A DNA stretch of 22,548 nucleotides from Hungatella sp. UBA5385 (GCA_002409995.1 DHOR01000027.1:1-22548); one strand, 5' to 3'. Shown: positions 7,445 to 16,700, counted from the stretch's first letter. Translations and numbers: made by a program. Notes: generated from the letters alone by a model not told the origin.

Positions 7445-8377
7445 ATGCACCCAAAATCCTATTCTATATTAGGAAGTCATGGAAGTAAATCGGCAGTTGA
7501 ACGTATAGCCCAGGCGGTCTTTACAGTCTGTGGTTTTTTTGCCGTTCTGGCAGTTGCTTCCATTACCCTCTATATGGTCATCAGCGGAACACCGGCTTTG
7601 TTTAAAGTGGGAATTCTGGATATTCTCTTTGGAACTGTCTGGAAACCAACTGCTGCTGATCCCAGCTTCGGCATTCTCTATGTTATTCTGACCTCGATTA
7701 TGGGAACTGCACTTGCCATTCTCATTGGCGTTCCAATCGGTGTTATGACTGCTGTTTTTCTTGCAGAGGTTGCTCCAGCCAGACTTGCTGGTATTGTCCG
7801 CCCTGCTGTTGAGCTTCTTGCGGGTATACCTTCGGTTATCTACGGGCTTCTGGGAATTTTAATCTTAAATCCATTGATGTATAAACTGGAACTGAAATTA
7901 TTTGCAGGTTCCTCTACCCATCAATTTACAGGAGGCGCCAACTTAATCTCAGCGGTTCTTGTTTTAGCGTTGATGATTCTTCCCACTGTGATCAATATCA
8001 GTGAAAATGCCCTCCGCTCTGTTCCCACTGAAATGAGAAGTGCTTCTCTTGCTCTTGGTGCAACTAAGATACAGACCATTTTCCAGGTGGTACTGCCTGC
8101 TGCCAAATCAGGTATTATCACAGCAATTGTTCTGGGTACAGGCCGGGCAATCGGTGAAGCTATGGCCATCAGCCTTGTTTCAGGAAGCTCTGTTAATATA
8201 CCTCTTCCCTTTAATTCAGTGCGTTTTCTGACTACTGCTATTGTATCGGAAATGTCCTATTCTTCTGGTTTACATAAACAGGTGCTGTTTACCATCGGTC
8301 TTGTACTGTTTGCATTTATCATGATTATCAACATTTCTCTTAACAGGATTCTGAAGAAAGGAGAGGCTAAACAATGA
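7445..8377 (+). CDS. pstC: Phosphate ABC transporter permease
   Basis: A 310-residue inner-membrane permease with about six helices. The binding-protein-dependent transport loop is visible as EMRSASLALGATKIQTIFQVVLP. It forms the channel with PstA. The start is taken at the ATG at 7445, behind AAAGGAG with seven-base spacing. An in-frame ATG at 7403 also has a good site (GGAGG) and would add 14 residues, so both may be used. The gene overlaps pstA by four bases (ATGA), indicating translational coupling. Confidence 0.95.
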   Translation: MHPKSYSILGSHGSKSAVERIAQAVFTVCGFFAVLAVASITLYMVISGTPALFKVGILDILFGTVWKPTAADPSFGILYVILTSIMGTALAILIGVPIGVMTAVFLAEVAPARLAGIVRPAVELLAGIPSVIYGLLGILILNPLMYKLELKLFAGSSTHQFTGGANLISAVLVLALMILPTVINISENALRSVPTEMRSASLALGATKIQTIFQVVLPAAKSGIITAIVLGTGRAIGEAMAISLVSGSSVNIPLPFNSVRFLTTAIVSEMSYSSGLHKQVLFTIGLVLFAFIMIINISLNRILKKGEAKQ

Positions 8378-9282
8378 CTAACGAAATCGTAATTCCCATT
8401 CATAAGAGCACTTATGTTAACGGGAGTATTTATAATAAAAAATTCAGAGTTTCAGATTCCATCTTAACGGCGCTGATTTATATATGTGCATCTCTTTCTA
8501 TCCTTATATTAATCGGGATTATGGGGTATGTATTTGTCCGTGGAATCCCTCAGATCAGTGTGGAATTCTTATCTACTGTTCCAAGCACAATCAAAGGCAC
8601 TTTTGGGATTCTTGGTAATATAATCAATACCATTTATATTGTGGTCATCACTCTGTTAATTGCAACACCTCTGGGTGTAGGCGCCGCTATTTACTTAAAT
8701 GAATATGCAAAAGGCGGCAGGGCTGTCCGGATTATAGAGTTTACAACAGAGACTTTATCAGGCATTCCCTCTATTATATTCGGTCTCTTTGGTTATGTAT
8801 TATTTGGCAATGCATTGGGATTTGGATATTCTATACTAACAGGTTCCCTGACTCTTGCCATTATGGTGCTGCCCCTCATTACAAGAACTACCCAGGAAGC
8901 ACTTAAAACAGTGCCTTCCAGCTATCGTTCCGGTGCTTTGGGGATCGGTGCAACCAAATGGTATATGATCCACACAATCCTCCTTCCCAGCGCAATGCCA
9001 GGCATTGTTACAGGTGTGATTCTGTCTATTGGGCGAATCGTAGGGGAATCTGCTGCTCTTCTTTTTACAGCTGGCAGCGGCTATCTGCTTCCCAAAGATT
9101 TCTTCGGCAAAATACTGGAATCAGGCGGCACTTTGACCATTCAGCTTTATCTATCTATGCAAAAGGCAAAATACGATCAGGCATTTGGAATCGCAGTTGT
9201 TCTACTTATGATTGTTTTAACAATTAATGGACTTGCAAAGTTTCTATCTCACAAGTTCAATACGGAGGTGAAGGATTCGTGA
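8374..9282 (+). CDS. pstA: Phosphate ABC transporter permease
   Basis: A 302-residue second permease subunit of the Pst importer, with about six membrane helices and the cytoplasmic coupling loop TVPSSYRSGALGIGATKW followed by LLPSAMPGI. The start ATG overlaps the pstC stop codon, and AAAGGAG lies in the pstC end. Its own end overlaps the pstB start codon by four bases. PstA and PstC together form the membrane channel for phosphate. Confidence 0.96.
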   Translation: MTNEIVIPIHKSTYVNGSIYNKKFRVSDSILTALIYICASLSILILIGIMGYVFVRGIPQISVEFLSTVPSTIKGTFGILGNIINTIYIVVITLLIATPLGVGAAIYLNEYAKGGRAVRIIEFTTETLSGIPSIIFGLFGYVLFGNALGFGYSILTGSLTLAIMVLPLITRTTQEALKTVPSSYRSGALGIGATKWYMIHTILLPSAMPGIVTGVILSIGRIVGESAALLFTAGSGYLLPKDFFGKILESGGTLTIQLYLSMQKAKYDQAFGIAVVLLMIVLTINGLAKFLSHKFNTEVKDS

Positions 9283-10067
9283 ATACAAGTATAGGTGTAG
9301 GTATAGGTATAGGTACAGTTAAAATTTCAACCGATCATTTGAATTTATATTATGGAACTAATCATGCATTAAAGGATATCAGTCTTAATTTATTTACCAA
9401 TAAGATTACAGCATTTATTGGACCATCAGGCTGCGGGAAGTCCACATTTTTAAAGACATTAAACAGAATGAATGATCTGGTTCCCAACGTAACCATTGAT
9501 GGGCAGGTGCTTCTGGATGGGGAGGATATCTATGATCAGAGGGTGGATACCACTCTTTTGAGGAAAAAGATTGGAATGGTATTCCAACAGCCTAATCCAT
9601 TTCCAATGAGTATTTATGACAATGTTGCCTATGGACCCAGAATCCATGGAATTAAGAATAAATCTCAGCTTGATGATATTGTGGAAAAAAGCTTAAAGGG
9701 AGCGGCTCTATGGGATGAGGTATCCGACCGTTTGAAGAAATCGGCTCTCGGGCTGTCAGGAGGGCAGCAGCAGCGTCTCTGTATTGCAAGAGCTCTGGCA
9801 GTGGAGCCGGAGGTTCTGTTAATGGATGAACCAACTTCTGCTCTCGATCCTATTTCCACTTTGAAAATTGAGGATTTGATGGATGAGTTAAAGGAGAAAT
9901 ACACAATCGCTATTGTTACCCACAATATGCAGCAGGCAGCAAGAATCGCTGATCATACGGCATTCTTTCTGGTGGGGGAAGTTGTGGAGTATGCGCCTAC
10001 TACGAAGCTGTTTTCTTCTCCTGAGGATAAGAGGACTGAGGATTATATTACTGGGCGGTTTGGGTGA
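9279..10067 (+). CDS. pstB: Phosphate ABC transporter ATP-binding protein
   Basis: A 262-residue cytoplasmic ATPase that powers phosphate uptake. Walker A is GPSGCGKST, the signature is LSGGQQQR, Walker B is VLLMDEP and the H-loop is IVTHN. It starts at GTG behind GGAGGTG, overlapping the pstA stop codon. The usual PstB sequence begins around KISTDHLNLYYG. Ahead of it is an extra dozen residues encoded by an in-frame hexamer run (ATAGGT/GTAGGT units, 9291-9314), giving IGVGIGIGT. Confidence 0.97.
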   Translation: MNTSIGVGIGIGTVKISTDHLNLYYGTNHALKDISLNLFTNKITAFIGPSGCGKSTFLKTLNRMNDLVPNVTIDGQVLLDGEDIYDQRVDTTLLRKKIGMVFQQPNPFPMSIYDNVAYGPRIHGIKNKSQLDDIVEKSLKGAALWDEVSDRLKKSALGLSGGQQQRLCIARALAVEPEVLLMDEPTSALDPISTLKIEDLMDELKEKYTIAIVTHNMQQAARIADHTAFFLVGEVVEYAPTTKLFSSPEDKRTEDYITGRFG

Positions 10068-10134
10068 TGTATAGGGGAGTTATTTGATTTATGCAGGTTG
10101 TTGATTTATGTAAACCAAGAAAGGAAATTAGCAA

Positions 10135-10797
10135 ATGAGAGCCAGAGCAAATTTTGACCATGAACTGGAATTATTAAATAATGATATTAAAGAAATGGGG
10201 CGAATGGTTGAGTCGTCCATTAAGCAGTGTTTTATAGCATTTGAACATCAGGATTACGATATGGCGAAGGACATAATCAAAGGGGACCGGACTATCAATG
10301 ATATGGAGCGTTCCATAGAAGCACAGTGTCTATCTCTGATTCTGCGCCAGCAGCCTGTAGCCAGTGACTTACGGGTCGTATCTAGTGCACTTAAAGTAGT
10401 CACTGATTTAGAGCGGATTGGAGACCACGCTTCCGATATTGCTGAGCTTGTTCTGCGGATTAAAGGAGAACAGGTCTATCATGTAGTCCGTCACATCCCC
10501 GCTATGGCAGCCGCTGCCGGACAAATGGTTCTGGAGTCCATTGACGCCTTTGTCACTCAGGATTCAGAGAAAGCCAATGAAATTGTGAAACAGGATGATG
10601 TTGTAGATAATCTGTTTGAAAAAGTGAAAAACGATGTAATTCTTCTTCTTCAGCAATCCTCTGAGCATGCAGACCAGTGTATTGATCTTCTGATGATTGC
10701 TAAATATTTAGAACGTATTGGGGATCACGCTGTGAATGTGTGTGAATGGGCAGAATTCGCGAAAACCGGGACAGTTAAGAATGTTCGAATATTATAA
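10135..10797 (+). CDS. phoU: Phosphate signalling/transport regulator
   Basis: A 220-residue all-helical protein with two PhoU domains. Each carries the metal-binding motif family ERIGDHA (one at DLERIGDHASDI, one at YLERIGDHAVNV). PhoU links Pst transport state to the PhoR/PhoP response and restrains uptake. It is the last gene of the operon, with ribosome site AAAGGA. The 67-bp gap before it holds a direct repeat (TTGATTTATG at 10084-10093 and 10101-10110). A strong hairpin follows the stop codon. Confidence 0.96.
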   Translation: MRARANFDHELELLNNDIKEMGRMVESSIKQCFIAFEHQDYDMAKDIIKGDRTINDMERSIEAQCLSLILRQQPVASDLRVVSSALKVVTDLERIGDHASDIAELVLRIKGEQVYHVVRHIPAMAAAAGQMVLESIDAFVTQDSEKANEIVKQDDVVDNLFEKVKNDVILLLQQSSEHADQCIDLLMIAKYLERIGDHAVNVCEWAEFAKTGTVKNVRIL

Positions 10798-10821
10798 ATT
10801 GTTCGTATTGTTCAAAAATTT

Positions 10822-10868
10822 AAAATTGGGGTTCGACCCTTTGTATCAAAGGGTCGAACCCCAATTTT
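10822..10868. terminator. Perfect 22-bp hairpin between convergent phoU and nagA
   Basis: The arms 10822-10843 and 10847-10868 are perfectly complementary, with a 3-base loop. The core is GGGGTTCGACCCTTTG and the outer arm AAAATT gives a T run on either strand. It sits between two converging genes, so it probably ends transcription in both directions. It shares its core with 12093-12146 and 22534-22548. Confidence 0.85.
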
Positions 10869-10874
10869 AAAAAA

Positions 10875-12014
10875 TCACAGCATAGCAGTCCCTCTGCAAT
10901 AAGTCTGCACTACATCATAATTATCTTCCAGCACAACAATGTCTGCATCATAGCCGGCAACCAGCTTACCTTTTCTGTCATCAACTCCCAGACATCTGGC
11001 TGGGTTGAGTGTACAGGAATTAAGTGCCTGATCAAATGGCAGCATAGCCTCATCTACTAGAATTCCAAGCCCTTTATTCATATTCAGAGTGCTTCCGGCG
11101 ATTGTGTCAGTTCCCTTTAAGTAAGCAAGTCCATTTTCTCTGATTTCAATATCATGACCGCCTAACTGATAATTCCCGCCGGACGGACAGTGTTTGGCAC
11201 GTAGGGAGTCGCTTACCATCATGGCGTAATCACGGCCTTTGGCTGTATAGTAGTTGTTTATAGCTGCTATATGGGAATGACAGCCATCGCAGATCATTTC
11301 CCCATAAATATCTCTTACTCGGAAAGCAGTTCCTACCAAACCAGGTTTGCGGTGATGATAGGGAGTCATGCCGTTGTATACATGGGTCATGGAGGTGGCT
11401 CCATTGGCAATTCCCATAAGAGCCTGTTCGTAGGTGGCTGAGGAATGGCCCATGCTGACTACCACTCCGGTTTCTTTACAATATTTTGTCAGAGCAAAAT
11501 CTTTATCATGCTCAGGAGCAAGGGTGATGTATTTGATCAGGCCCTTAGCTGCTTCCTGATACATTTTAAATTGCTCTACTGATGCCTGGGCAATGGCTTC
11601 CGGCGGCTGGGCGCCTTTGTAATCCATATCCAGATAAGGACCTTCAAAATGAATTCCCAGTATCTCAGCTCCCTCATATCCCTGCTCCACAACCTCTGCC
11701 ACACTGGCTACTGCTTCTGTAAGAACATCCGGCATCTGGGTAACAGTGGTTGGGAGAAGGGCTGTAACACCCTCTTCCGGAATCCTTTTCAGCCAGTCAC
11801 GAAGGCCTTCCGGTTCCGCATCATTGGTATCATATCCATAAGCTCCATGGGTATGTACATCGATAAAACCCGGTACAATTCGTTTGTTGCCATAGTCATG
11901 ATCTACGGCTTTTTCACCATAATTATAAACAGCAGCAATCTTGCCATTCTCCACTTCCAGCTGAGCAGATAGGAACTGTCCTGCTATCCAAATTCTTTTA
12001 CTTTGTATTATCAT
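10875..12014 (-). CDS. nagA: N-acetylglucosamine-6-phosphate deacetylase
   Basis: A 379-residue cytoplasmic metal-dependent amidohydrolase that removes acetate from GlcNAc-6-phosphate in amino-sugar catabolism and cell-wall recycling. Visible features: the entry motif PGFIDVHTHG, the metal glutamate in HFEGPYLD, GHSSATYEQA, the histidine in THVYNGM, and the catalytic aspartate in MMVSDSLRA. The C-terminal CTLNPARCLGVDDRKG and DADIVVLE are family-typical. No nagB lies next to it. The ribosome site AGAGGGTG precedes the ATG, and a good promoter lies just upstream. Confidence 0.95.
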   Translation of the reverse strand: MIIQSKRIWIAGQFLSAQLEVENGKIAAVYNYGEKAVDHDYGNKRIVPGFIDVHTHGAYGYDTNDAEPEGLRDWLKRIPEEGVTALLPTTVTQMPDVLTEAVASVAEVVEQGYEGAEILGIHFEGPYLDMDYKGAQPPEAIAQASVEQFKMYQEAAKGLIKYITLAPEHDKDFALTKYCKETGVVVSMGHSSATYEQALMGIANGATSMTHVYNGMTPYHHRKPGLVGTAFRVRDIYGEMICDGCHSHIAAINNYYTAKGRDYAMMVSDSLRAKHCPSGGNYQLGGHDIEIRENGLAYLKGTDTIAGSTLNMNKGLGILVDEAMLPFDQALNSCTLNPARCLGVDDRKGKLVAGYDADIVVLEDNYDVVQTYCRGTAML

Positions 12015-12049
12015 AATCGGACACCCTCTTTCTTTCTTTCTCTGCCATT

Positions 12050-12078
12050 AGTATAATCAGTTTTCCGTAAGTTTTCAA
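12050..12078 (-). promoter_or_regulatory. nagA promoter
   Basis: On the minus strand TTGAAA (12078-12073), a 17-bp spacer and TATACT (12055-12050) form a near-consensus vegetative promoter about 40 bp upstream of the nagA start. It lies between the kinase terminator hairpin and nagA, so nagA is a separate transcript from the two-component genes. Confidence 0.65.
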
Positions 12079-12092
12079 GGGAGTAACTTAAA

Positions 12093-12146
12093 ATTTACCT
12101 GAGGGGTTCGACCCTTTTTGAAAAGGGTCGAACCTCTCAGGTAAAT
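12093..12146. terminator. 26-bp hairpin after the sensor kinase gene
   Basis: The arms 12093-12118 and 12121-12146 pair throughout with one G-T wobble. The inner core GGGGTTCGACCCTTTT is shared with 10822-10868, but the outer arm (ATTTACCTGAG) is different and still fully complementary. Read on the minus strand it follows the sensor kinase stop and continues into AAATTTTAAG, consistent with a terminator. Confidence 0.8.
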
Positions 12147-12164
12147 CCGTTGTTAAAACTATTG

Positions 12165-14648
12165 TTATTTCTCAGGAATCGGCCAGGTGATAATCACCCG
12201 GAATAAATCCGCTTCCACCTCAACTTGGAATTTTCCATTTTGCAGTTCTACAAAGCTTTTGGCAATTGCCATTCCAAGGCCGGAGCCCTCTGTATTCCTG
12301 GACTGGTCACCGCGGACAAACCGCTCTGTGATATCATCCGGATTAAAGTCAAGCTCTGCTGCAGAGACATTTTTCATTGTGATGACAACATTGCCATTTT
12401 CCTTTTTCATGTCAATATAAGCCCTTGAATAAGGCATTGCGTATTTCATAATATTGGTCAGAAGATTATCGAAAATACGATAGGTTTTCTGTCCATCCAT
12501 AGGTAAAACGATTTTATCATCAGGCAGATTCCACCTAAAATCAATGGTGGACTCCTCCATCTTATCGCTTAATTCCAGGCTAACTTCCTTCATCAGGCTT
12601 ACAATATCTACATCTGCCAGATCAAGAGTTACGTTATTGCTGTTGGCTTTGCTGATTTCAAATAAATCCTCAATGAGGGCCTTAAGACGCATGGACTTTT
12701 TCTCCAGCACATCAATATAGGCTTTTTTCTGGTCGTTTGTTATATTATCGTCCTTCAGCAGGTTTACATAAGTAATAATTGCTGTCAGAGGGGTTTTTAA
12801 ATCATGGGACATATTGCTGATTAAATCTGTTTTCAATTTCTGGCTCTTTACCTCCTCGCCTACTGCCACCTTAAAGCCGCTCTGTATTTTCTGAACCTCT
12901 GTTTTAAATGGATCAAACACTCCCAAATCCTCTTCCACTGTAACGTCTAAATTGCCTTCTGCTATTTGGTTGGTGGCTTCTAAAAGTATTCTGTATTTGG
13001 CGCTTAAATCTCTGTAGTATTTCCTCATTATAGTAAAGAGAACAACAGAATAGATAAACAGAACTCCTATGCCAAAGAACCACATACTGCACAGCACAGC
13101 CAGAATAATAAAGTTAACTCCTACAATTTTAAAAATGGTTTTATCAGACTTTTCCTGCAGATTGATTCCGACAATAAAGCTGTACATTTTATTGCAAATG
13201 CCTTTGACCCAGCCCCAGAACAATCCCAGCAGAGTTCTTTCTCTGATATATCTTCTGAAACCAATATGAAAAATATCTCTTACGCATAAAATCATCCAAT
13301 AGGTCAGTGCAAAAGGAACACTCCACCAGAATACATTCCACAATTTCACCAAAACATTGGCCACACCGTTTAGAAAACCGGCTCTCAGCAGGGTGCTGTA
13401 AACTTCGCCCCTGTTTGTATTAGCAACCAGGTTATTAAGTGTGATACCAAATCCGAAACCAATTCCCCACAAACCCATCACAATTTCAAATGGAACTCTG
13501 AGGGCTTTATTATCTTCTGCCCATCTCACATCAAAGCAGGAGATTAAAAATGCCAATACTGCCACTGCACACATGAGTCCGGCAAATACTTTCAATACAA
13601 TTCCAGATTGGCGATAAGAATTCCAGTTGGTACTTTTTAACTCCGTAAGGGTTGCTAACTGATTTTCATTCATTCCATAAACAAAGGTTTTATTTTTGGG
13701 ATTTTCTAATTTTATATCCTGGTCATAACGATATTCGTCCCAGTAGTTGTCATGCATGGGATCTATTTCACCAAAGTTTTGTAATGCATTAATGATAAAT
13801 GAAGTGTTATCTCCAATTACATCAGTGACTTCCATACGGCCAAGCTCATCATAGTGCATAACTGCCTTAAATACATAGGAGTCATCCTTCAAAATAGAGC
13901 GCCCGCCTCCATGACCAATCAGCACTTCTCCATTTTCATTCAGTACCTGATAGTCGATGGAACTGCGAATACTGTTAAAATACTGTTTCCAATTTTCAAA
14001 TTCTCCTACACAGCTTTGACGAAGGGATTTTAAATAGCTTTGGCGCTCCTCATATTCTGCCTCTGCTTCCAGATTGCTTTGAGATAATTCATAGTGAAAT
14101 CCATATTCTTCTGCATTGGCAGAATCTGCTGTACCTGCTGCTGTATCTGGACCTGCTGTCGCTGAATCTGCTGCTCCTGCCAGTGTATCTGGACCTGCTG
14201 CCTCTGGATCAGCCGAATTTACTGCACCTGCCACTGCGTCTGGATCAGCTGCATCATCCACTTTCTCTGGACCTGCTGCGTCTGGATCAGCCATCTCTAG
14301 ACCATCCACCTCTGAATCCTGGTTTACTTCTCCAACAGTTCCGTCAGTATGCCCGTTATTGTATCCCAAACTATTGTTTTTCAATTCCTCTGCAGCATTT
14401 GGGAAATAGAAATTAAAGGGGGAAATGGAATTCCCCTGTTCATACTCCTTTTCTTCCAGAGCCAGCACATAATTTCCAAATACCAGATGACGCAGAAAGC
14501 TTTGCTGCTGATATACAGGTTCCTCATAGCTGACTATCTCTCTCTTAAAAAATGGGTATAACCCCACCATAGTTACAGCTGCTGTCAGTACAACAACCAG
14601 TGCCAGTATAAAACTGACATTATGCCTGTTTTTCGATTTTGTATCCAA
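12165..14648 (-). CDS. Multi-pass membrane sensor histidine kinase with repeat-rich sensor region
   Basis: An 827-residue kinase, partner of the adjacent OmpR-type regulator. Helix 1 is near residues 12-30. A large outer region contains an Asp/Ala/Gly/Pro repeat segment at about 110-183 (DPDAAGPE, ADPEAAGPD units). A group of several membrane helices spans about 350-540. A HAMP-like stretch (NQIAEGNLDVTVEEDLG) follows, then the HisKA box SNMSHDLKTPLTAI with phospho-acceptor His615. The ATPase part has an N box near NLLTNIMKYA and GSGLGMAIAKSF. The start is a TTG inside the end of the regulator gene (29-bp overlap), with AAAGGTGG nine bases before it. The signal sensed is unknown. The closest family image is the large Firmicute kinases of the VanS/OmpR-partner type. 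Confidence 0.9.
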   Translation of the reverse strand: MDTKSKNRHNVSFILALVVVLTAAVTMVGLYPFFKREIVSYEEPVYQQQSFLRHLVFGNYVLALEEKEYEQGNSISPFNFYFPNAAEELKNNSLGYNNGHTDGTVGEVNQDSEVDGLEMADPDAAGPEKVDDAADPDAVAGAVNSADPEAAGPDTLAGAADSATAGPDTAAGTADSANAEEYGFHYELSQSNLEAEAEYEERQSYLKSLRQSCVGEFENWKQYFNSIRSSIDYQVLNENGEVLIGHGGGRSILKDDSYVFKAVMHYDELGRMEVTDVIGDNTSFIINALQNFGEIDPMHDNYWDEYRYDQDIKLENPKNKTFVYGMNENQLATLTELKSTNWNSYRQSGIVLKVFAGLMCAVAVLAFLISCFDVRWAEDNKALRVPFEIVMGLWGIGFGFGITLNNLVANTNRGEVYSTLLRAGFLNGVANVLVKLWNVFWWSVPFALTYWMILCVRDIFHIGFRRYIRERTLLGLFWGWVKGICNKMYSFIVGINLQEKSDKTIFKIVGVNFIILAVLCSMWFFGIGVLFIYSVVLFTIMRKYYRDLSAKYRILLEATNQIAEGNLDVTVEEDLGVFDPFKTEVQKIQSGFKVAVGEEVKSQKLKTDLISNMSHDLKTPLTAIITYVNLLKDDNITNDQKKAYIDVLEKKSMRLKALIEDLFEISKANSNNVTLDLADVDIVSLMKEVSLELSDKMEESTIDFRWNLPDDKIVLPMDGQKTYRIFDNLLTNIMKYAMPYSRAYIDMKKENGNVVITMKNVSAAELDFNPDDITERFVRGDQSRNTEGSGLGMAIAKSFVELQNGKFQVEVEADLFRVIITWPIPEK

Positions 14649-15327
14649 CTCCCCACACCACCTTTAAATATTTCGGTTCTTTAGGGTTGATCTCAATTTT
14701 CTCACGGATTTTACGTACATGAACCATAATAGTATCTGTATTAATAGCACGTTCATTCCAAACCCGCTCATATATCTCTTCTGCTGAGAACACCCTTCCC
14801 GGATTCTTCATAAGCAGAGCAAGTATCTTAAATTCAATGGGTGTCAGCTTAGCCGGCTTTCCGTCTACAGTGACCTCCACTGTATCCTCATTAAGCTCCA
14901 GACCACCGATTACATATACATTGCTCTTATCTTCTTTTTCCTCCAGCATTTCCATATACTTGCGATATCGTCTTAGCTGGGAATTAACTCTTGCAAGCAG
15001 TTCCATAGGGGTAAATGGTTTTGATACGTAATCATCGGCTCCAATGTTCAGCCCCATGATCTTATCAACTTCCTCTGATTTTGCGGACAGGATAATTACT
15101 GGGAAATCATGTTTTTCCCGTAATTTTACAGTCATTGTAATCCCGTCCATCCGGGGCATCATAACATCTACAATTGCCAGATGAATTTCATGCTGTTCCA
15201 GAATCTTAAGGCCTTCTACACCGTCAGATGCCTGGAATACTTCATATCCCTGACTTCTTAAGTATATCTCGATTCCTTCCCTTATTTCTTTGTCATCTTC
15301 TACCAGTAAGATGTGATTTGCTTCCAT
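14620..15327 (-). CDS. OmpR/PhoB-family response regulator
   Basis: A 235-residue cytoplasmic regulator. The receiver domain has the acidic pair D11-D12, phosphoacceptor D54 (AIVDVMMPRMDG), S81 and K103 (YVSKPF). The C-terminal winged helix runs from about 133, with LTPIEFKILALLMKNPGRVFS and the wing KVVWGVGYKIE. The ATG follows AGGAG. It overlaps the downstream kinase gene, so the pair is co-expressed. Targets cannot be read from the sequence. Confidence 0.94.
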   Translation of the reverse strand: MEANHILLVEDDKEIREGIEIYLRSQGYEVFQASDGVEGLKILEQHEIHLAIVDVMMPRMDGITMTVKLREKHDFPVIILSAKSEEVDKIMGLNIGADDYVSKPFTPMELLARVNSQLRRYRKYMEMLEEKEDKSNVYVIGGLELNEDTVEVTVDGKPAKLTPIEFKILALLMKNPGRVFSAEEIYERVWNERAINTDTIMVHVRKIREKIEINPKEPKYLKVVWGVGYKIEKQA

Positions 15328-15584
15328 GATATAATCTCCTTTTCATCAGAATGGGGTTTAGGGTAAAATGTATCAGTCCCGCCATGTGCTTTGATTGGGT
15401 TTCGCTCCATTTCTGCTTGTAGTATAAGGATAAACCTGCAATCTTAATTTGTAAGGCGGGGAAAACGAAAGATTTTCTAAATAATTATGATAGGTCGGAA
15501 ATGTTTATAGAAAAAGGGAAAAGTCATATTGAATCATACAATTCTCCATTCTTCTCCCTCTCTTAATATCTGCCTGACTGTTAT
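15328..15584. promoter_or_regulatory. Leader of the two-component operon
   Basis: No gene. On the minus strand a TATACT (15426-15421) may be the -10 element, giving a leader of about 85 bases. No clear -35 sequence was found. Upstream of it TTACAAATTAAGATTGCAG is AT-rich and might hold a regulator site, but I cannot assign it. Confidence 0.3.
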
Positions 15585-16700
15585 TTATAGTTTCTCAAGA
15601 GCATCTTTGCTCATTTCCTCATCTACATAGAATTTGCCATCTTCGTCACGGTAAAATGCTAATCCTGCAGGCGCTTCTAAAATTGGAATAATGTCCTCAT
15701 CATAGTTGGCAATTGTATTTAACTTATATACACCAAAATGACCAGCTTCATTGCAGTATTCTTCATCTTCTGATCCTTCATAGAACATCCAGCCGCTATC
15801 TTCCGGCTGATCCTCACTGAGCTCACCACGGAGCATGTAACCCACTTTACAGCCGTCTACCATAATCCGGTCTGATGCAATTCCAAACAGATCTCCATCT
15901 ATTAAGGGTTTAATATCCTCTCCATTTAAAAATAACTTTTTCCTCTCAGGCTGTTCAGGCATAGATATATCAAATGCCTCCGGATCAATGAAACAAACAA
16001 CAAGACAAGCCTTTTCTCCCGCTTCATCATATCCCCAATAGCCGCTATAGGCACCATCGCCAAATCCACTGCTAAACATAATCAGATTATCATCAGTTCC
16101 CGGCAGACTCCAGTCCAAATAGTCGCCGTCCTCTCTCTGAAAATCTGGAAAACGTTTTGCATAGTCAGCCATAATCGCTGCAAAATAATCATCATAGTGG
16201 TTTTTCTCCGGATTTTCCTTATGCCAGTTTTTAAGAAACTGCGAATATGCCACAGACACTGACTTATCACAAAAACAAGCCAATCCTGTATCCACTCCAA
16301 ACATGGCAAATACTCCCGGCTGATCTTTATCCTCTATTGTATACCCCTGAGGCATAGCCAGTTCATAGCGCACCGGAGTCTTTCCGTTAATGTCTAATTT
16401 AGCTCCAAGAAATTTATATCCAAACACCGGATGGGTAATAACGGAAATGCTGACAGGATAATCTCCCGGCTCTACGGTTTCCTCCAAAGTGCAGGAAAAC
16501 TCTGAATTCATATAACAGAGGGGATCTCCAATTTCGATTCTCCCTGTTTTTAAATGGATATCTCCAATATTGATAAGTTCATATTTACCTTCCTGATCAA
16601 AGATGGCATTCAGCAGTTCTGTGCCTGGTTCTGTTTTTCTTAATTCCAGATTTTTACGGAAACTCTCCATAAAAACCTCCTGCCAGATATTTTCACCCAT
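15585..16700 (-). CDS. DUF4241 domain protein
   Basis: A 371-residue soluble protein of unknown function. Family features include TGRIEIGDPLCYM (about 52-64), GVDTGLACFCDK (about 135-146), and the glycine-rich FSSGFGDGAYSGYWGYD (about 209-225). DUF4241 proteins occur widely in Firmicutes and are often found among immunity-like or contact-dependent genes, but nothing nearby supports that here. Two starts are plausible: the ATG at 16700 behind AGGAGG with good spacing, and an in-frame ATG at 16670 also behind AGGAGG (spacing TTTTT). It stands alone with its own promoter. Confidence 0.85.
   Translation of the reverse strand: MGENIWQEVFMESFRKNLELRKTEPGTELLNAIFDQEGKYELINIGDIHLKTGRIEIGDPLCYMNSEFSCTLEETVEPGDYPVSISVITHPVFGYKFLGAKLDINGKTPVRYELAMPQGYTIEDKDQPGVFAMFGVDTGLACFCDKSVSVAYSQFLKNWHKENPEKNHYDDYFAAIMADYAKRFPDFQREDGDYLDWSLPGTDDNLIMFSSGFGDGAYSGYWGYDEAGEKACLVVCFIDPEAFDISMPEQPERKKLFLNGEDIKPLIDGDLFGIASDRIMVDGCKVGYMLRGELSEDQPEDSGWMFYEGSEDEEYCNEAGHFGVYKLNTIANYDEDIIPILEAPAGLAFYRDEDGKFYVDEEMSKDALEKL

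Noticed and set aside
10091..10138. A 15-codon frame overlapping the phoU start as ATGA
   Set aside because: phoU has a good ribosome site of its own, and any frame entering an ATGA start must stop there, so it is probably chance.
10822..10868. The TTCGA-containing hairpin as a tRNA T-arm or tRNA gene
   Set aside because: There is no acceptor, D or anticodon arm. The structure is one long perfect stem between convergent genes.
14116..14416. Plus-strand open frames rich in Ala/Ser/Pro and Leu/Asp
   Set aside because: They are shadows of the repeat insert of the sensor kinase on the other strand.
12165..15327. The two-component pair as the phosphate regulators PhoP/PhoR
   Set aside because: The kinase has no PAS domain and has a large multi-helix, repeat-bearing sensor region. 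It is separated from the pst operon by nagA and has its own promoter and terminator.
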